Of a stretch of 40,836 nucleotides of DNA, positions 32,101-40,019 are shown piece by piece; the stretch's first letter is position 1; each line of letters opens with the position of its first letter. The stretch covers positions 1-40,836 of the forward strand of contig JAPCJP010000014.1 of NCBI GenBank assembly GCA_027886885.1. Direction: 5' to 3'. The notes under the pieces were generated by a model that was not told the DNA's origin, did not search any database, and saw nothing but the letters and a program-made list of their open reading frames with translations. Origin of the DNA: Nitrososphaerota archaeon (GTDB lineage Archaea; Thermoproteota; Nitrososphaeria; Nitrososphaerales; Gagatemarchaeaceae). Both the position numbers and the translations under genes were made by a program.

Positions 32101-33099
32101 CTAGGTCTCTCTCGTTCGATAGTATTCCGTAACCTTAGGGTACACCTTCATAGCGTGTTCTGGGTCCTCGCCGAATTCGCTGATTATCACCTGGGTCGCC
32201 CCGGCTTTACGGTACCGCTCGAGCACGTCGATGACCTCGTCTGGCTTCTGATACAAGTAAACGTGCTCGAGTATCTGCTCGTCGGTGATCCCCGTCTCTC
32301 TCGCCGCGATTGCCGCCGGGTCAGATGTGTCGTAGGTCCCCTTGGCATAGCCACCCCCTGCTATCTTGCGGACCTTCTGGACGATCTTGTCCCTCGGGCC
32401 GGTCGCAAAGTCGGTCAACACGGCCCGCTCAATCTTGCCCGGGTCTCTGCCTGCCGCCCTCGCTCCCTCATCGAACTTCGGGAATATTATGTCCCTCACA
32501 GTCTCTACCGTGCCCTCTGTGATGAAACGATCAGCGTGCTTCCCTGCTACGACCGCCGCCTTTACCCCGAACGCGGAGAGATAGATTGGTATCTCGTTCT
32601 TCGGCCTGAGGTAGAGCATCGCCTGGGGGACTTTGAAGTATTTCCCATCGAAGTCGAACGGTGCCTCTTCCTTCCATAGTTTCTTTATCAGCTCCACCCC
32701 TTCCAGAAGCCGCTCCATCCTCTCTTGCCACTTGGGCCAACGGCCGAAGAATCTGGACTCGTTGATGGCCTCACCTGCTCCTACGGCGAGGACGAACCTT
32801 CCCGGGAAGAGTCTGTCCATCGTGGCCGACGCCTGCGCGATGAGCATTGGATGGTACCTGCCACCTATCGGCGCAGTTGCCGCGGGCCCGATCTTTGCTG
32901 TGGTCGTCCTGGCTCCTATCGCGGCGAGGACCTCCCAGGCAAAGAAGACGTGCTTGAACGAGGGCTGGAAAGGGAAAAAGTGGTCTGCGTGCCAGATGTA
33001 CTCGAAGCCCATCTTCTCTGCCGCGACCGAATATTTGAGCGTGTAATCTTCGTCGAACATCAAGAGAAAGTCGGGCTGCATCCCTAGCTGGAACCTCAA
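32101..33099 (-). CDS. LLM-class (F420/flavin) oxidoreductase
   Basis: A 332-residue luciferase-like barrel enzyme. IWHADHFFPF, the AKIGPAATAPIGGRYHP strand, and FVLAVGAGEAINESRFFGRWP resemble the F420-dependent glucose-6-phosphate dehydrogenase branch, whose hallmark is a GxGEAxNE motif, more than the bacterial luciferases. It would move hydride between cofactor F420 and a sugar, alcohol or aldehyde. The TTG start at 33099 follows a TATA-like box by about 35 nt. The gene converges on copy 2 of the amidase, with 71 nt between the stops. F420 use is inferred from family resemblance; FMN cannot be excluded. Confidence 0.85.
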   Translation of the reverse strand: MRFQLGMQPDFLLMFDEDYTLKYSVAAEKMGFEYIWHADHFFPFQPSFKHVFFAWEVLAAIGARTTTAKIGPAATAPIGGRYHPMLIAQASATMDRLFPGRFVLAVGAGEAINESRFFGRWPKWQERMERLLEGVELIKKLWKEEAPFDFDGKYFKVPQAMLYLRPKNEIPIYLSAFGVKAAVVAGKHADRFITEGTVETVRDIIFPKFDEGARAAGRDPGKIERAVLTDFATGPRDKIVQKVRKIAGGGYAKGTYDTSDPAAIAARETGITDEQILEHVYLYQKPDEVIDVLERYRKAGATQVIISEFGEDPEHAMKVYPKVTEYYRTRET

Positions 33100-33129
33100 A
33101 GTCCTTGACCGCGCTCATCTTGCCGGCAC

Positions 33130-33137
33130 GTTATATC
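33130..33137 (-). promoter_or_regulatory. TATA-like box for the LLM oxidoreductase gene
   Basis: The minus strand reads GATATAAC, predicting a start near 33108 and a leader of about 9 nt before TTG 33099. Confidence 0.5.
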
Positions 33138-33174
33138 ACTGTTTTTGGCTGGATCCGTGGGCTGTCCGTTCAAG

Positions 33175-33182
33175 GCTTTAAG
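33175..33182 (+). promoter_or_regulatory. TATA-like box for the enolase-superfamily gene
   Basis: GCTTTAAG predicts initiation near 33205, about 9 nt before ATG 33214; this promoter is divergent from that of the LLM gene. Confidence 0.45.
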
Positions 33183-33213
33183 GGCAGGCGACCAAGCGAT
33201 GAAGCGATAGTGG

Positions 33214-34353
33214 ATGAAGATCACCAAGGTGGAACCCATCGTTCTGCACGTCCCGACTGTCGCCGGCCTCGACGACGATGACATCCCGGACGACCTCGTC
33301 GTGCGCGTCGAGACCGACGAGGGCATCGTGGGCATAGGTGAGATCGACGGGCCTCCGCTCGCCACGACCACGCTCGTCAGGAGCGTCCACCCCGGCACCT
33401 TCTGGAGGGGCTTCGAGGACATCCTCATCGGTGAGAACCCTCTTGACGTCGAGAGGCTATGGGAGAAAATGTACCGCTACTCGCTTCACTTCGGCAGGCG
33501 TGGGATGATAATATGGGTCCTCGGCGGGATAGACATCGCGCTCTGGGACATCGCAGGGAAATACTACAAGCAGCCAGTCTACAAGCTGCTGGGCGGAGCG
33601 AAGGGAGAGAGCATCCCTGCCTACGCGAGCATGCCGCCCTACCAGACGGCCGAGCGGCTTATCCAGGCTTGCGAGGAGGTCGTGAAGAAGCACAACTTCA
33701 CCGCGATCAAGTTCCACACAGACCCGGTCAGGCTCCACGACGGAACGTGGGTGAAGTTCGTCAAGGCCGTGCGCGAGCACTTCGGGGAGAAGCTGACGCT
33801 CATGGTGGACGCCCACAACGGTTTCACGACGGATGAAGCAGTCAGGTTCGCGAAATCACTCGAGCCCTTCGACGTCTACTTCCTCGAAGCCGCTCTCCTC
33901 CCGGACAATCTCGACGGGTTCGCCCGCTTGGTATCCTCCACCGACATCATGATCGCCGTAGGAGAGGAGCAGTCGACCAGGTTCATGTTCCTCGACCTCA
34001 TGGACCGAGGGAAGGTCGACATCGTCCAGGCGGACACGATCGTCCAGGGAGGAATAACGGAGTGCAAGCGTATCGCTGAACTCGCGAAGGACCGAGGAAA
34101 GCTCTACGTGCCCCACGTCTGGAAGACGGACATAGCTTTCGCCTCGAACTTCCACGTAGGTGCGGCTGCGAACTCGCCGTTCGTCGAGTGGCCGGTCTCT
34201 GAATCTCCGTTGCGAAAGAGTCTGACGAACGAGAGTTTCCCTCTCGACTCCAATGGCAGAGTGCATCTCCCCCAGGCCGCGGGTCTCGGAGTGACCCTCA
34301 ACGAGTCTGTCGTGGAGAAATACCGGTTCCCGGGACCGTACAGCCATTACTAG
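33214..34353 (+). CDS. Mandelate racemase/muconate-lactonising-type (enolase superfamily) enzyme
   Basis: The 379-residue protein has the N-terminal capping domain (MKITKVEPIVLHVP) and a barrel with metal ligands Asp199 (LMVDAHNG), Glu225 (FLEAAL) and Glu251 (VGEEQST). Acid/base candidates are Lys166/His168 in AIKFH (a KxH in place of the common KxK) and His301 in VPHVWKT. Such enzymes abstract a proton next to a carboxylate, most often dehydrating sugar acids to 2-oxo-3-deoxy acids. That product would suit the HpcH/HpaI aldolase 11 kb away. Racemase or cycloisomerase activity is an alternative. It precedes the import operon by 80 nt. Confidence 0.88.
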   Translation: MKITKVEPIVLHVPTVAGLDDDDIPDDLVVRVETDEGIVGIGEIDGPPLATTTLVRSVHPGTFWRGFEDILIGENPLDVERLWEKMYRYSLHFGRRGMIIWVLGGIDIALWDIAGKYYKQPVYKLLGGAKGESIPAYASMPPYQTAERLIQACEEVVKKHNFTAIKFHTDPVRLHDGTWVKFVKAVREHFGEKLTLMVDAHNGFTTDEAVRFAKSLEPFDVYFLEAALLPDNLDGFARLVSSTDIMIAVGEEQSTRFMFLDLMDRGKVDIVQADTIVQGGITECKRIAELAKDRGKLYVPHVWKTDIAFASNFHVGAAANSPFVEWPVSESPLRKSLTNESFPLDSNGRVHLPQAAGLGVTLNESVVEKYRFPGPYSHY

Positions 34354-34397
34354 ACCAAAAGCCGAGATGGATGTTCGAATTTCGCAACTTACCAAAT

Positions 34398-34405
34398 GCT
34401 TATAT
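34398..34405 (+). promoter_or_regulatory. TATA-like box for the import operon
   Basis: GCTTATAT predicts initiation near 34428, about 6 nt before ATG 34434. It therefore supports that start rather than ATG 34371, which lies upstream of the box. Confidence 0.55.
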
Positions 34406-34433
34406 CCGGAATTTCGAGCAATCGGGCTTGCAG

Positions 34434-36677
34434 ATGCAACTATCCAGACGTAAGGGTATCTCGACTCCGATAATAGCTATTGTAATTGTGGTGGTCCTTG
34501 TGATTGCTGCGGTCGCAGCATATGAACTCTCGAGGAGCAATGCTACTTCGACGACCAGTTCGTCGTCGACGAGCTCGACATCCTCATCGAGCACCACTTC
34601 GATAACCAGCCCAACGACCACGACTAGCGTTAACACCGCTACGGGTACAGGGCCGACGACCTTGACTTGGGATACCGGGTTTGCACCTTCTGTCATGGAC
34701 ACTAACCTCGGAGGAGCCGGCGGTGCTCTCGACATTGTGATCTCTGAGAACACCAACGAGCAGCTCCTCTGGTACAACGGCAGCTGCGGGACCTGTGTAG
34801 TCCCATGGCTGGCGCAGAACTACTCGGTAAGCTCCAACGGCCTGGTCTACAGTTTCACCCTGAGGCAGGGTATCAAGTTCCAGGACGGAGAACCCTTCAA
34901 CTCGAGCGCCGTCTACTTCAGCTTCAACCGGATGCTCGTCGATGACTCCAGCGCCTTCTTCGGGCACGGGGTCGGCTTCAGCTTCGAGATACAGCAGTTC
35001 CTGAACAACGCCTACGATGGTGCTCTCTGCGGCTGCAGCGAGACCTACAATGACACCTTCGTGAACCACGTCCTGGCCGAGAACTTCGTCCAGGTAACGG
35101 GCACGTACACCTTCAACCTGAACTTCCAGGTCCCGTTCACAGGTGTGCCGTACCTGCTGGCTTCGGCGAACTTCGCGGACATTGTTGCACCCGGGTTCGT
35201 CATGACCCACGACATCCCGTTCTGGTCCCTGGCCAGCAACAATTACACGCTACCTTACAAACTGCCTTTGAGTGGTAACGCCACCACGCAGTACCATGAG
35301 TATTACGACGACCTCATGGCCACCTGCAACGCTGGCGTGACGCCCTCTGGATGCGGACAGTCCTACCAGGACGTCTCCCCCATCGCTGGATCGCCCGGCT
35401 ACAATGGACCGGTCGAGTCTGGGACGGGTCCATACGTGGACGCGGGCTGGGACCACACCACCAACGTGGTGACACTGACGGCGAACAACAACTACTGGGG
35501 TGGAGGCTGGGTTTCGAAGATCAAGCCATACTTCCAGACTATTGACATAAAGCAGACTACACAGGACACGACGAGGGCGCTAGACCTCACCACAGCGGCC
35601 AAGTCCGGCGCGGCCCTCGTGACTGACACCGACCTCGCCCAGGTCCAGAACATCATCAACAGAAATGCATGGCTCGACAACCACACCATGATCTCTGTGA
35701 TTCCGGGCGTGACTGTGAACGGGCCTAACCCGATCTCTGAGGTGAACTTCTTCAGCATCGCCGACAACAACACGAACCCATTCACGGGCAAATACCTCAC
35801 CTTCCAGCCTTGGTCTGATGTCAGGTTCCGACAAGCCATAGGTGACTCTGTGAACATATCGGCGATCAACCAGGCCGATAACCTAGGCCTGGCGCTACAG
35901 GTGGACTCGCCTGTCTCGCCGGCATACAGTCCTACGGGAGCATACAACACCTCCACGACTCCGGGGTACAGTTACAACCCAGACATGGCCGCTCAGCTCC
36001 TGTTGTCGATGATGAAGTCCCCGACAACCACGTTCCACTTCTACAATGGAACGCTGGCCAAGCCGGGCTTCTTCAACAACACCTTTGGCTGCACGGCTCT
36101 CGGCGCGAACAACCAGTGTTCCAACCCGGTCACTCAGACCGTCCTATTGCAGGCCGACCCGACCCGCGCCTACGACACTGCGATTGCGACCGCAATAGTG
36201 GAGTCGATGAACAACATCAGCGCGGCCTACAACCTGGGTCTGACCTTCAACGTCCAGTCCCTCAGCACCTCGCAGATCGGTGCCTACCAGTACGGTGTGA
36301 TTGGTAGCATCCCCTTCTGCTGGGACGGTGGCTGGCCGATGTTCTACCCATACGTGCTGGACGCACTAACTGGCACTGCGAGCCAATCTGCGGCTGGATA
36401 CCCATACATCGACCGGGACAACGTATCTGCCCTGAACACGCTCTACAACGAAGCCTTCACAGCTGCGACCACCGGAAACAGCACTGGGTTCATCCACCTG
36501 ACTTGGAAGATCGAGCAGTACCTGAACAACCAGGCCTACTACATCATCGAGGGTGAGCCAGAGTACATCACGGCGACCACCTCGAACATTCATGGGTACT
36601 TCTTCAACCCCTCCCTCATCACGGACGAGTTCGGCAGCGGAACGATGTACTTCGCTGCCTGGTACTCCACGGCCTAA
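34434..36677 (+). CDS. Dpp/Opp-type solute-binding protein with pilin-like signal
   Basis: This 747-residue protein is the extracellular receptor of an oligopeptide/oligosaccharide-type ABC importer (SBP family 5: SFTLRQGIKFQDGEPFNSSAVYFSFNRM split motif near 140-170). The N-terminus LSRRKGISTPIIAIVIVV looks like an archaeal class III (pilin-type) signal, with cleavage expected after Gly8. A Ser/Thr-rich linker (about 37-75) follows, likely glycosylated and lifting the domain off the membrane. At least eight cysteines come in close pairs (SCGTC, LCGC, ATC..SGC, FGC..QC), suggesting disulfides outside the cell. It leads the operon, with 2 nt to the first ATPase. Ligand unknown; archaeal members bind peptides or sugars. 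Confidence 0.9.
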   Translation: MQLSRRKGISTPIIAIVIVVVLVIAAVAAYELSRSNATSTTSSSSTSSTSSSSTTSITSPTTTTSVNTATGTGPTTLTWDTGFAPSVMDTNLGGAGGALDIVISENTNEQLLWYNGSCGTCVVPWLAQNYSVSSNGLVYSFTLRQGIKFQDGEPFNSSAVYFSFNRMLVDDSSAFFGHGVGFSFEIQQFLNNAYDGALCGCSETYNDTFVNHVLAENFVQVTGTYTFNLNFQVPFTGVPYLLASANFADIVAPGFVMTHDIPFWSLASNNYTLPYKLPLSGNATTQYHEYYDDLMATCNAGVTPSGCGQSYQDVSPIAGSPGYNGPVESGTGPYVDAGWDHTTNVVTLTANNNYWGGGWVSKIKPYFQTIDIKQTTQDTTRALDLTTAAKSGAALVTDTDLAQVQNIINRNAWLDNHTMISVIPGVTVNGPNPISEVNFFSIADNNTNPFTGKYLTFQPWSDVRFRQAIGDSVNISAINQADNLGLALQVDSPVSPAYSPTGAYNTSTTPGYSYNPDMAAQLLLSMMKSPTTTFHFYNGTLAKPGFFNNTFGCTALGANNQCSNPVTQTVLLQADPTRAYDTAIATAIVESMNNISAAYNLGLTFNVQSLSTSQIGAYQYGVIGSIPFCWDGGWPMFYPYVLDALTGTASQSAAGYPYIDRDNVSALNTLYNEAFTAATTGNSTGFIHLTWKIEQYLNNQAYYIIEGEPEYITATTSNIHGYFFNPSLITDEFGSGTMYFAAWYSTA

Positions 36678-36679
36678 GG

Positions 36680-37834
36680 GTGACCCGCTCAACGAGCGAG
36701 TCCCCTGGGTCCCGCTCTGCACCTCGTCAAACCGCACAAGCCGTCCTTGAGATTAGGGACCTCAAGATTTCGTTCCGGACCTACCTAGGGGAAGTCAAGG
36801 CCGTTGATGGGCTGAACCTCTCCGTCTCCAGAGGTGAGATAATCGGTCTAGTCGGCGAGAGCGGTTGCGGCAAGTCGGTCACTGCCCTCGCCATAGCGGG
36901 TCTCCTCCCTCGCAACGCCGACGTCCTGTCGGGAGAGATACTCATCGACGGCAAGGACCTGCGAAAGATGTCCAAGGCCGACCTCCGCCGCACTAGGTTG
37001 GAGGACCTGGCGATGGTCTTCCAGGACCCCATGACCTACCTCAACCCAGTACTCACAGTCGGCTCGCAGATCACCGAGATCATGCTCGAGAACCCGGCGC
37101 TCAACGACTCTGCTTCGATCACCGCCCGCCTGGACGAAATATCCAAGATAGAGGCGGAGCGGGGGAAGACCGAGGAGCTGGGACTCGAGAGACAGATACT
37201 CATGTCAGCCGGAGGCGGAAAGCTGGGCAAGCGCGACGCAAAGAGACTGGCGAGGCTCCGCACCCTCGCCGTCCTGAGGATGGTGAGACTCCCCTACCCA
37301 GAACGCATCTTCAAGATGTTCCCTCACGAGCTATCGGGGGGGATGAGGCAGCGCGCCATGATAGCGATGGCACTGGTCAGGAAGCCCAAGCTAATCCTGG
37401 CCGATGAGATCACTACCGCCCTCGATGTCACCGTCCAGGCCCAGGTGCTGGCGCTCCTCAACCAGCTGAAGGATGAGATTGATTCCTCCATAGTGCTGAT
37501 CACCCACGACCTCGGCGTCGTGGCCAAGGTCTGCAACCGGGTTGCGGTGATGTACGCCGGGAACATCGTCGAGGTGGCCGAGGTGAAGGCGCTCTTCAGG
37601 AAGCCGCTTCATCCCTACACCGTCGGCCTGCTGGCCGCCATACCAAGGGCCGACGTCGCCAAGTCTGAGCTGACCTCGATCCCAGGCTCCGTTCCAGACC
37701 TCATCGCGCCCCCCTCCGGCTGTCGCTACCACCCCCGGTGCCCCCATGCGTTCGCAAAGTGCTCCGACGTCAAGCCCATCCTGACCGAGGTAGAACCCAA
37801 TCACTGGGTGGCCTGTTTCCTCTTCGACAAGTGA
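36680..37834 (+). CDS. Dpp/Opp ABC importer ATPase (DppD-like) with helical insertion
   Basis: This 384-residue ATPase has Walker A GESGCGKSV at 59-67, Q-loop Gln115 in VFQDPMTYLNP, signature LSGGMRQR at 218-225, Walker B LILADE at 238-243 and ITHDLGVVAK. A charged, probably helical insertion (about 142-195, rich in E, R, K) lies in the helical subdomain, making it about 50 residues longer than the usual 330. The C-terminal oligopeptide domain ends with GCRYHPRCPHAFAKC and WVACF, four cysteines in the pattern linked to an iron-sulfur site in DppD. GTG 36680 starts 2 nt after the binding-protein stop. It pairs with the next ATPase. Confidence 0.93.
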   Translation: MTRSTSESPGSRSAPRQTAQAVLEIRDLKISFRTYLGEVKAVDGLNLSVSRGEIIGLVGESGCGKSVTALAIAGLLPRNADVLSGEILIDGKDLRKMSKADLRRTRLEDLAMVFQDPMTYLNPVLTVGSQITEIMLENPALNDSASITARLDEISKIEAERGKTEELGLERQILMSAGGGKLGKRDAKRLARLRTLAVLRMVRLPYPERIFKMFPHELSGGMRQRAMIAMALVRKPKLILADEITTALDVTVQAQVLALLNQLKDEIDSSIVLITHDLGVVAKVCNRVAVMYAGNIVEVAEVKALFRKPLHPYTVGLLAAIPRADVAKSELTSIPGSVPDLIAPPSGCRYHPRCPHAFAKCSDVKPILTEVEPNHWVACFLFDK

Positions 37835-37841
37835 GAGAACC

Positions 37842-38897
37842 TTGGCCCAAGAAGAGACCACGCTAATCCAGGTCCGCGAGCTCTACAAGTGGTTCCCCAT
37901 CAAGGTCGGGCTTCTGGGGCGAAAGTCCATTTACGTGAAGGCCGTCGACGGAGTATCCCTCGAGATCAAGAAGAGCGAGACCCTCGGGATAGTGGGCGAG
38001 TCCGGTTCCGGCAAGACGACTCTGGGCCTCACGCTGATGCGGCTCGTGAACTCCACAAAGGGGTCGATAATCTTCGGGGGGATCGACATCACAAAGATGA
38101 AGGGGAGGGACCTGAAGAGGCTGCGAAGGAGGATGCAGATGGTCTTCCAGGACCCCTACGCCTCCCTCGACCCGCGACAGACGGTAAGGTCGGCCCTGGT
38201 CGAGGTCATGAAGATCCACGGCTCCATCAAGGATTCCAAGCTCGCCTCCGACAAAGCAGCTGAACTCGTCAACATAGTCGGCCTCAACCCCGACCACCTC
38301 GCGAGGTTCCCCCACGAGCTCAGCGGTGGCCAGCGCCAGCGGGTCGCGATAGCGCGCTCCCTCGTCCTGAGCCCAGAGTTCCTATTGCTCGACGAACCGA
38401 CCTCCTCCCTGGATGTTTCGGTGCAGGCGCAGATCCTCAACCTCCTCCAGAGGCTCCAGACGGAGCTGGACCTCACCTATGTCTTGATTTCACACAACCT
38501 TGCCGTGGTGCGACACATATGCCACCGTACCGCGGTCATGTACCTGGGCAGGATAGTGGAGATCGGGGACACCTCTCAGCTCTTCGAGAACCCGAAGCAC
38601 CCGTACACCTTCGCTCTCCTTTCTTCGGTGCCGATCCCGGACCCGGAGGTCTCGCAGCGACTGGACGTCATTGAGGGCGACGTGCCGAGCCCCATCAACC
38701 TGCCCTCGGGTTGTAGGTTCAGGCTCAGGTGTCCATACGCCACTGACAGGTGCGCCGCCGAGGCGCCGCTACTAAGGGAGATCGAGCCCGGTCACTCGAT
38801 AGAGTGTCACTACGACCTGGACCTGAACAGCAGGCCTGCCGCGACGGGTGCGCCGGCCGAGGGCAAGGTGGGTGCCGGCCCGGTGGGGAGTGCGTAG
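37842..38897 (+). CDS. Dpp/Opp ABC importer ATPase (DppF-like)
   Basis: The second, 351-residue ATPase. Walker A GESGSGKTT is at 52-60, Q-loop Gln103 in VFQDPYASLDPR, signature LSGGQRQR at 160-167, Walker B LLLDEPTSSLD from 181, and the H-loop in LISHNLAVVRHIC. SLDPRQTV is typical of DppF/OppF. The C-terminal segment SGCRFRLRCPYATDRC and IECHYD repeats the four-cysteine pattern of its partner. The TTG start at 37842 is 7 nt after the previous stop, with GTGAGAG upstream. The last 20 or so residues are Ala/Gly/Pro-rich and probably flexible. Confidence 0.95.
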   Translation: MAQEETTLIQVRELYKWFPIKVGLLGRKSIYVKAVDGVSLEIKKSETLGIVGESGSGKTTLGLTLMRLVNSTKGSIIFGGIDITKMKGRDLKRLRRRMQMVFQDPYASLDPRQTVRSALVEVMKIHGSIKDSKLASDKAAELVNIVGLNPDHLARFPHELSGGQRQRVAIARSLVLSPEFLLLDEPTSSLDVSVQAQILNLLQRLQTELDLTYVLISHNLAVVRHICHRTAVMYLGRIVEIGDTSQLFENPKHPYTFALLSSVPIPDPEVSQRLDVIEGDVPSPINLPSGCRFRLRCPYATDRCAAEAPLLREIEPGHSIECHYDLDLNSRPAATGAPAEGKVGAGPVGSA

Positions 38898-38900
38898 CGA

Positions 38901-40019
38901 ATGAGGCTCTACGAATTCATCCTCCGCAGACTGTTCCTAATGATATTCGTACTCTTCGCGATAAGCGTGATTACCTTCATCCTCACCAGAGGAATCCTGC
39001 CGCCCGCGAGCGCGGTGAGCGGCTACCTCCACCTCGGGCTCTCCGACACTGGTAAGCTCGACATCGCGCAGGGTGTGGGCGTGGCCACCAGGTCCTGTCC
39101 ATCGTGGAGCGCGTTTATCGATAACCATGCCGGCTGCGTCGTCCCTCTCTACCAGCAATACTTCTACTGGCTCGGCGATGTCCTCAGGGGAGACTGGGGT
39201 TGGAGCAACCTCCCGAACGACTTTGGGGTATATCCGACCCTGGCCGCCTTCAGTGACCGGTTCCCGTACACCGTCCAGCTCGCGGTCTTCTCAGCGATAC
39301 TCACCCTGGTGATCGGCTTCTCCCTCGGAATCATCTCGGCGACGCGGGCCAACAAGCTCCCAGACCATCTTTCAAGGCTCACTGCGATAATCGGATACTC
39401 GATTCCTGCGTTCTGGTTCGGCTTGCTCCTGCAGCTGCTCGTGGTGTACTACCTCACATTCAACGGGTTCTCCCTGTTCCCCGTCAGCGGGGCTCTGGGG
39501 ACCCAGTGCGCGATATGCATAGCGAATCCGGGGACGATACACGCCTACACGACGATACCCGTGCTGGACTCCCTGCTTTCGGGTAACCTGGCATACCTCT
39601 GGGACACGATTGTCGCGATGGTGCTCCCCGCGATAACCCTGAGCATAACCACTGTCGCCTTCCTGTCCCGTATCCTCAGGTCGAGCATGGTGGAGGCCCT
39701 GAGCCAGGACTACATCACCCTTGCGAGGTCAAAGGGGTTGCGCGAGAGGGTCGTCGTCTATCGCCACGCGTTGCGCAACGCAATCCTCCCGGCGATAACG
39801 GTCTCCGGACTGATCTTCTCGTCATTCCTGGGAGGGGTAATCGTCGTCGAACTCATCTTCAACTACCCCGGCATAGGTTCCGTCGCGCGGGACGCCACCG
39901 TGGCCCTGGACGTCAACTTCCTTGAGCTCTACGTCCTCGTCTCGGCTTTCATAATCGTCTCAGCCAACCTGATCGTCGATATCCTGTACGCCTTCCTGGA
40001 CCCGAGGATCCGATACTGA
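38901..40019 (+). CDS. Dpp/Opp ABC importer permease 1 (DppB-like)
   Basis: The 372-residue membrane protein begins with RLYEFILRRLFLMIFVLFAISVITF, the typical first helix of DppB. It has six membrane segments with an enlarged external loop (about 35-105) between helices 1 and 2. The EAA loop QDYITLARSKGLRERVVVYRHALRN (two parts) near residues 273-297 contacts the ATPases. External loops contain Cys pairs (RSCPSW...AGC, QCAIC) that could form disulfides. It starts 3 nt after the ATPase stop, with GGTGGGGAG upstream, and overlaps the next permease as TGATG. Confidence 0.93.
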   Translation: MRLYEFILRRLFLMIFVLFAISVITFILTRGILPPASAVSGYLHLGLSDTGKLDIAQGVGVATRSCPSWSAFIDNHAGCVVPLYQQYFYWLGDVLRGDWGWSNLPNDFGVYPTLAAFSDRFPYTVQLAVFSAILTLVIGFSLGIISATRANKLPDHLSRLTAIIGYSIPAFWFGLLLQLLVVYYLTFNGFSLFPVSGALGTQCAICIANPGTIHAYTTIPVLDSLLSGNLAYLWDTIVAMVLPAITLSITTVAFLSRILRSSMVEALSQDYITLARSKGLRERVVVYRHALRNAILPAITVSGLIFSSFLGGVIVVELIFNYPGIGSVARDATVALDVNFLELYVLVSAFIIVSANLIVDILYAFLDPRIRY

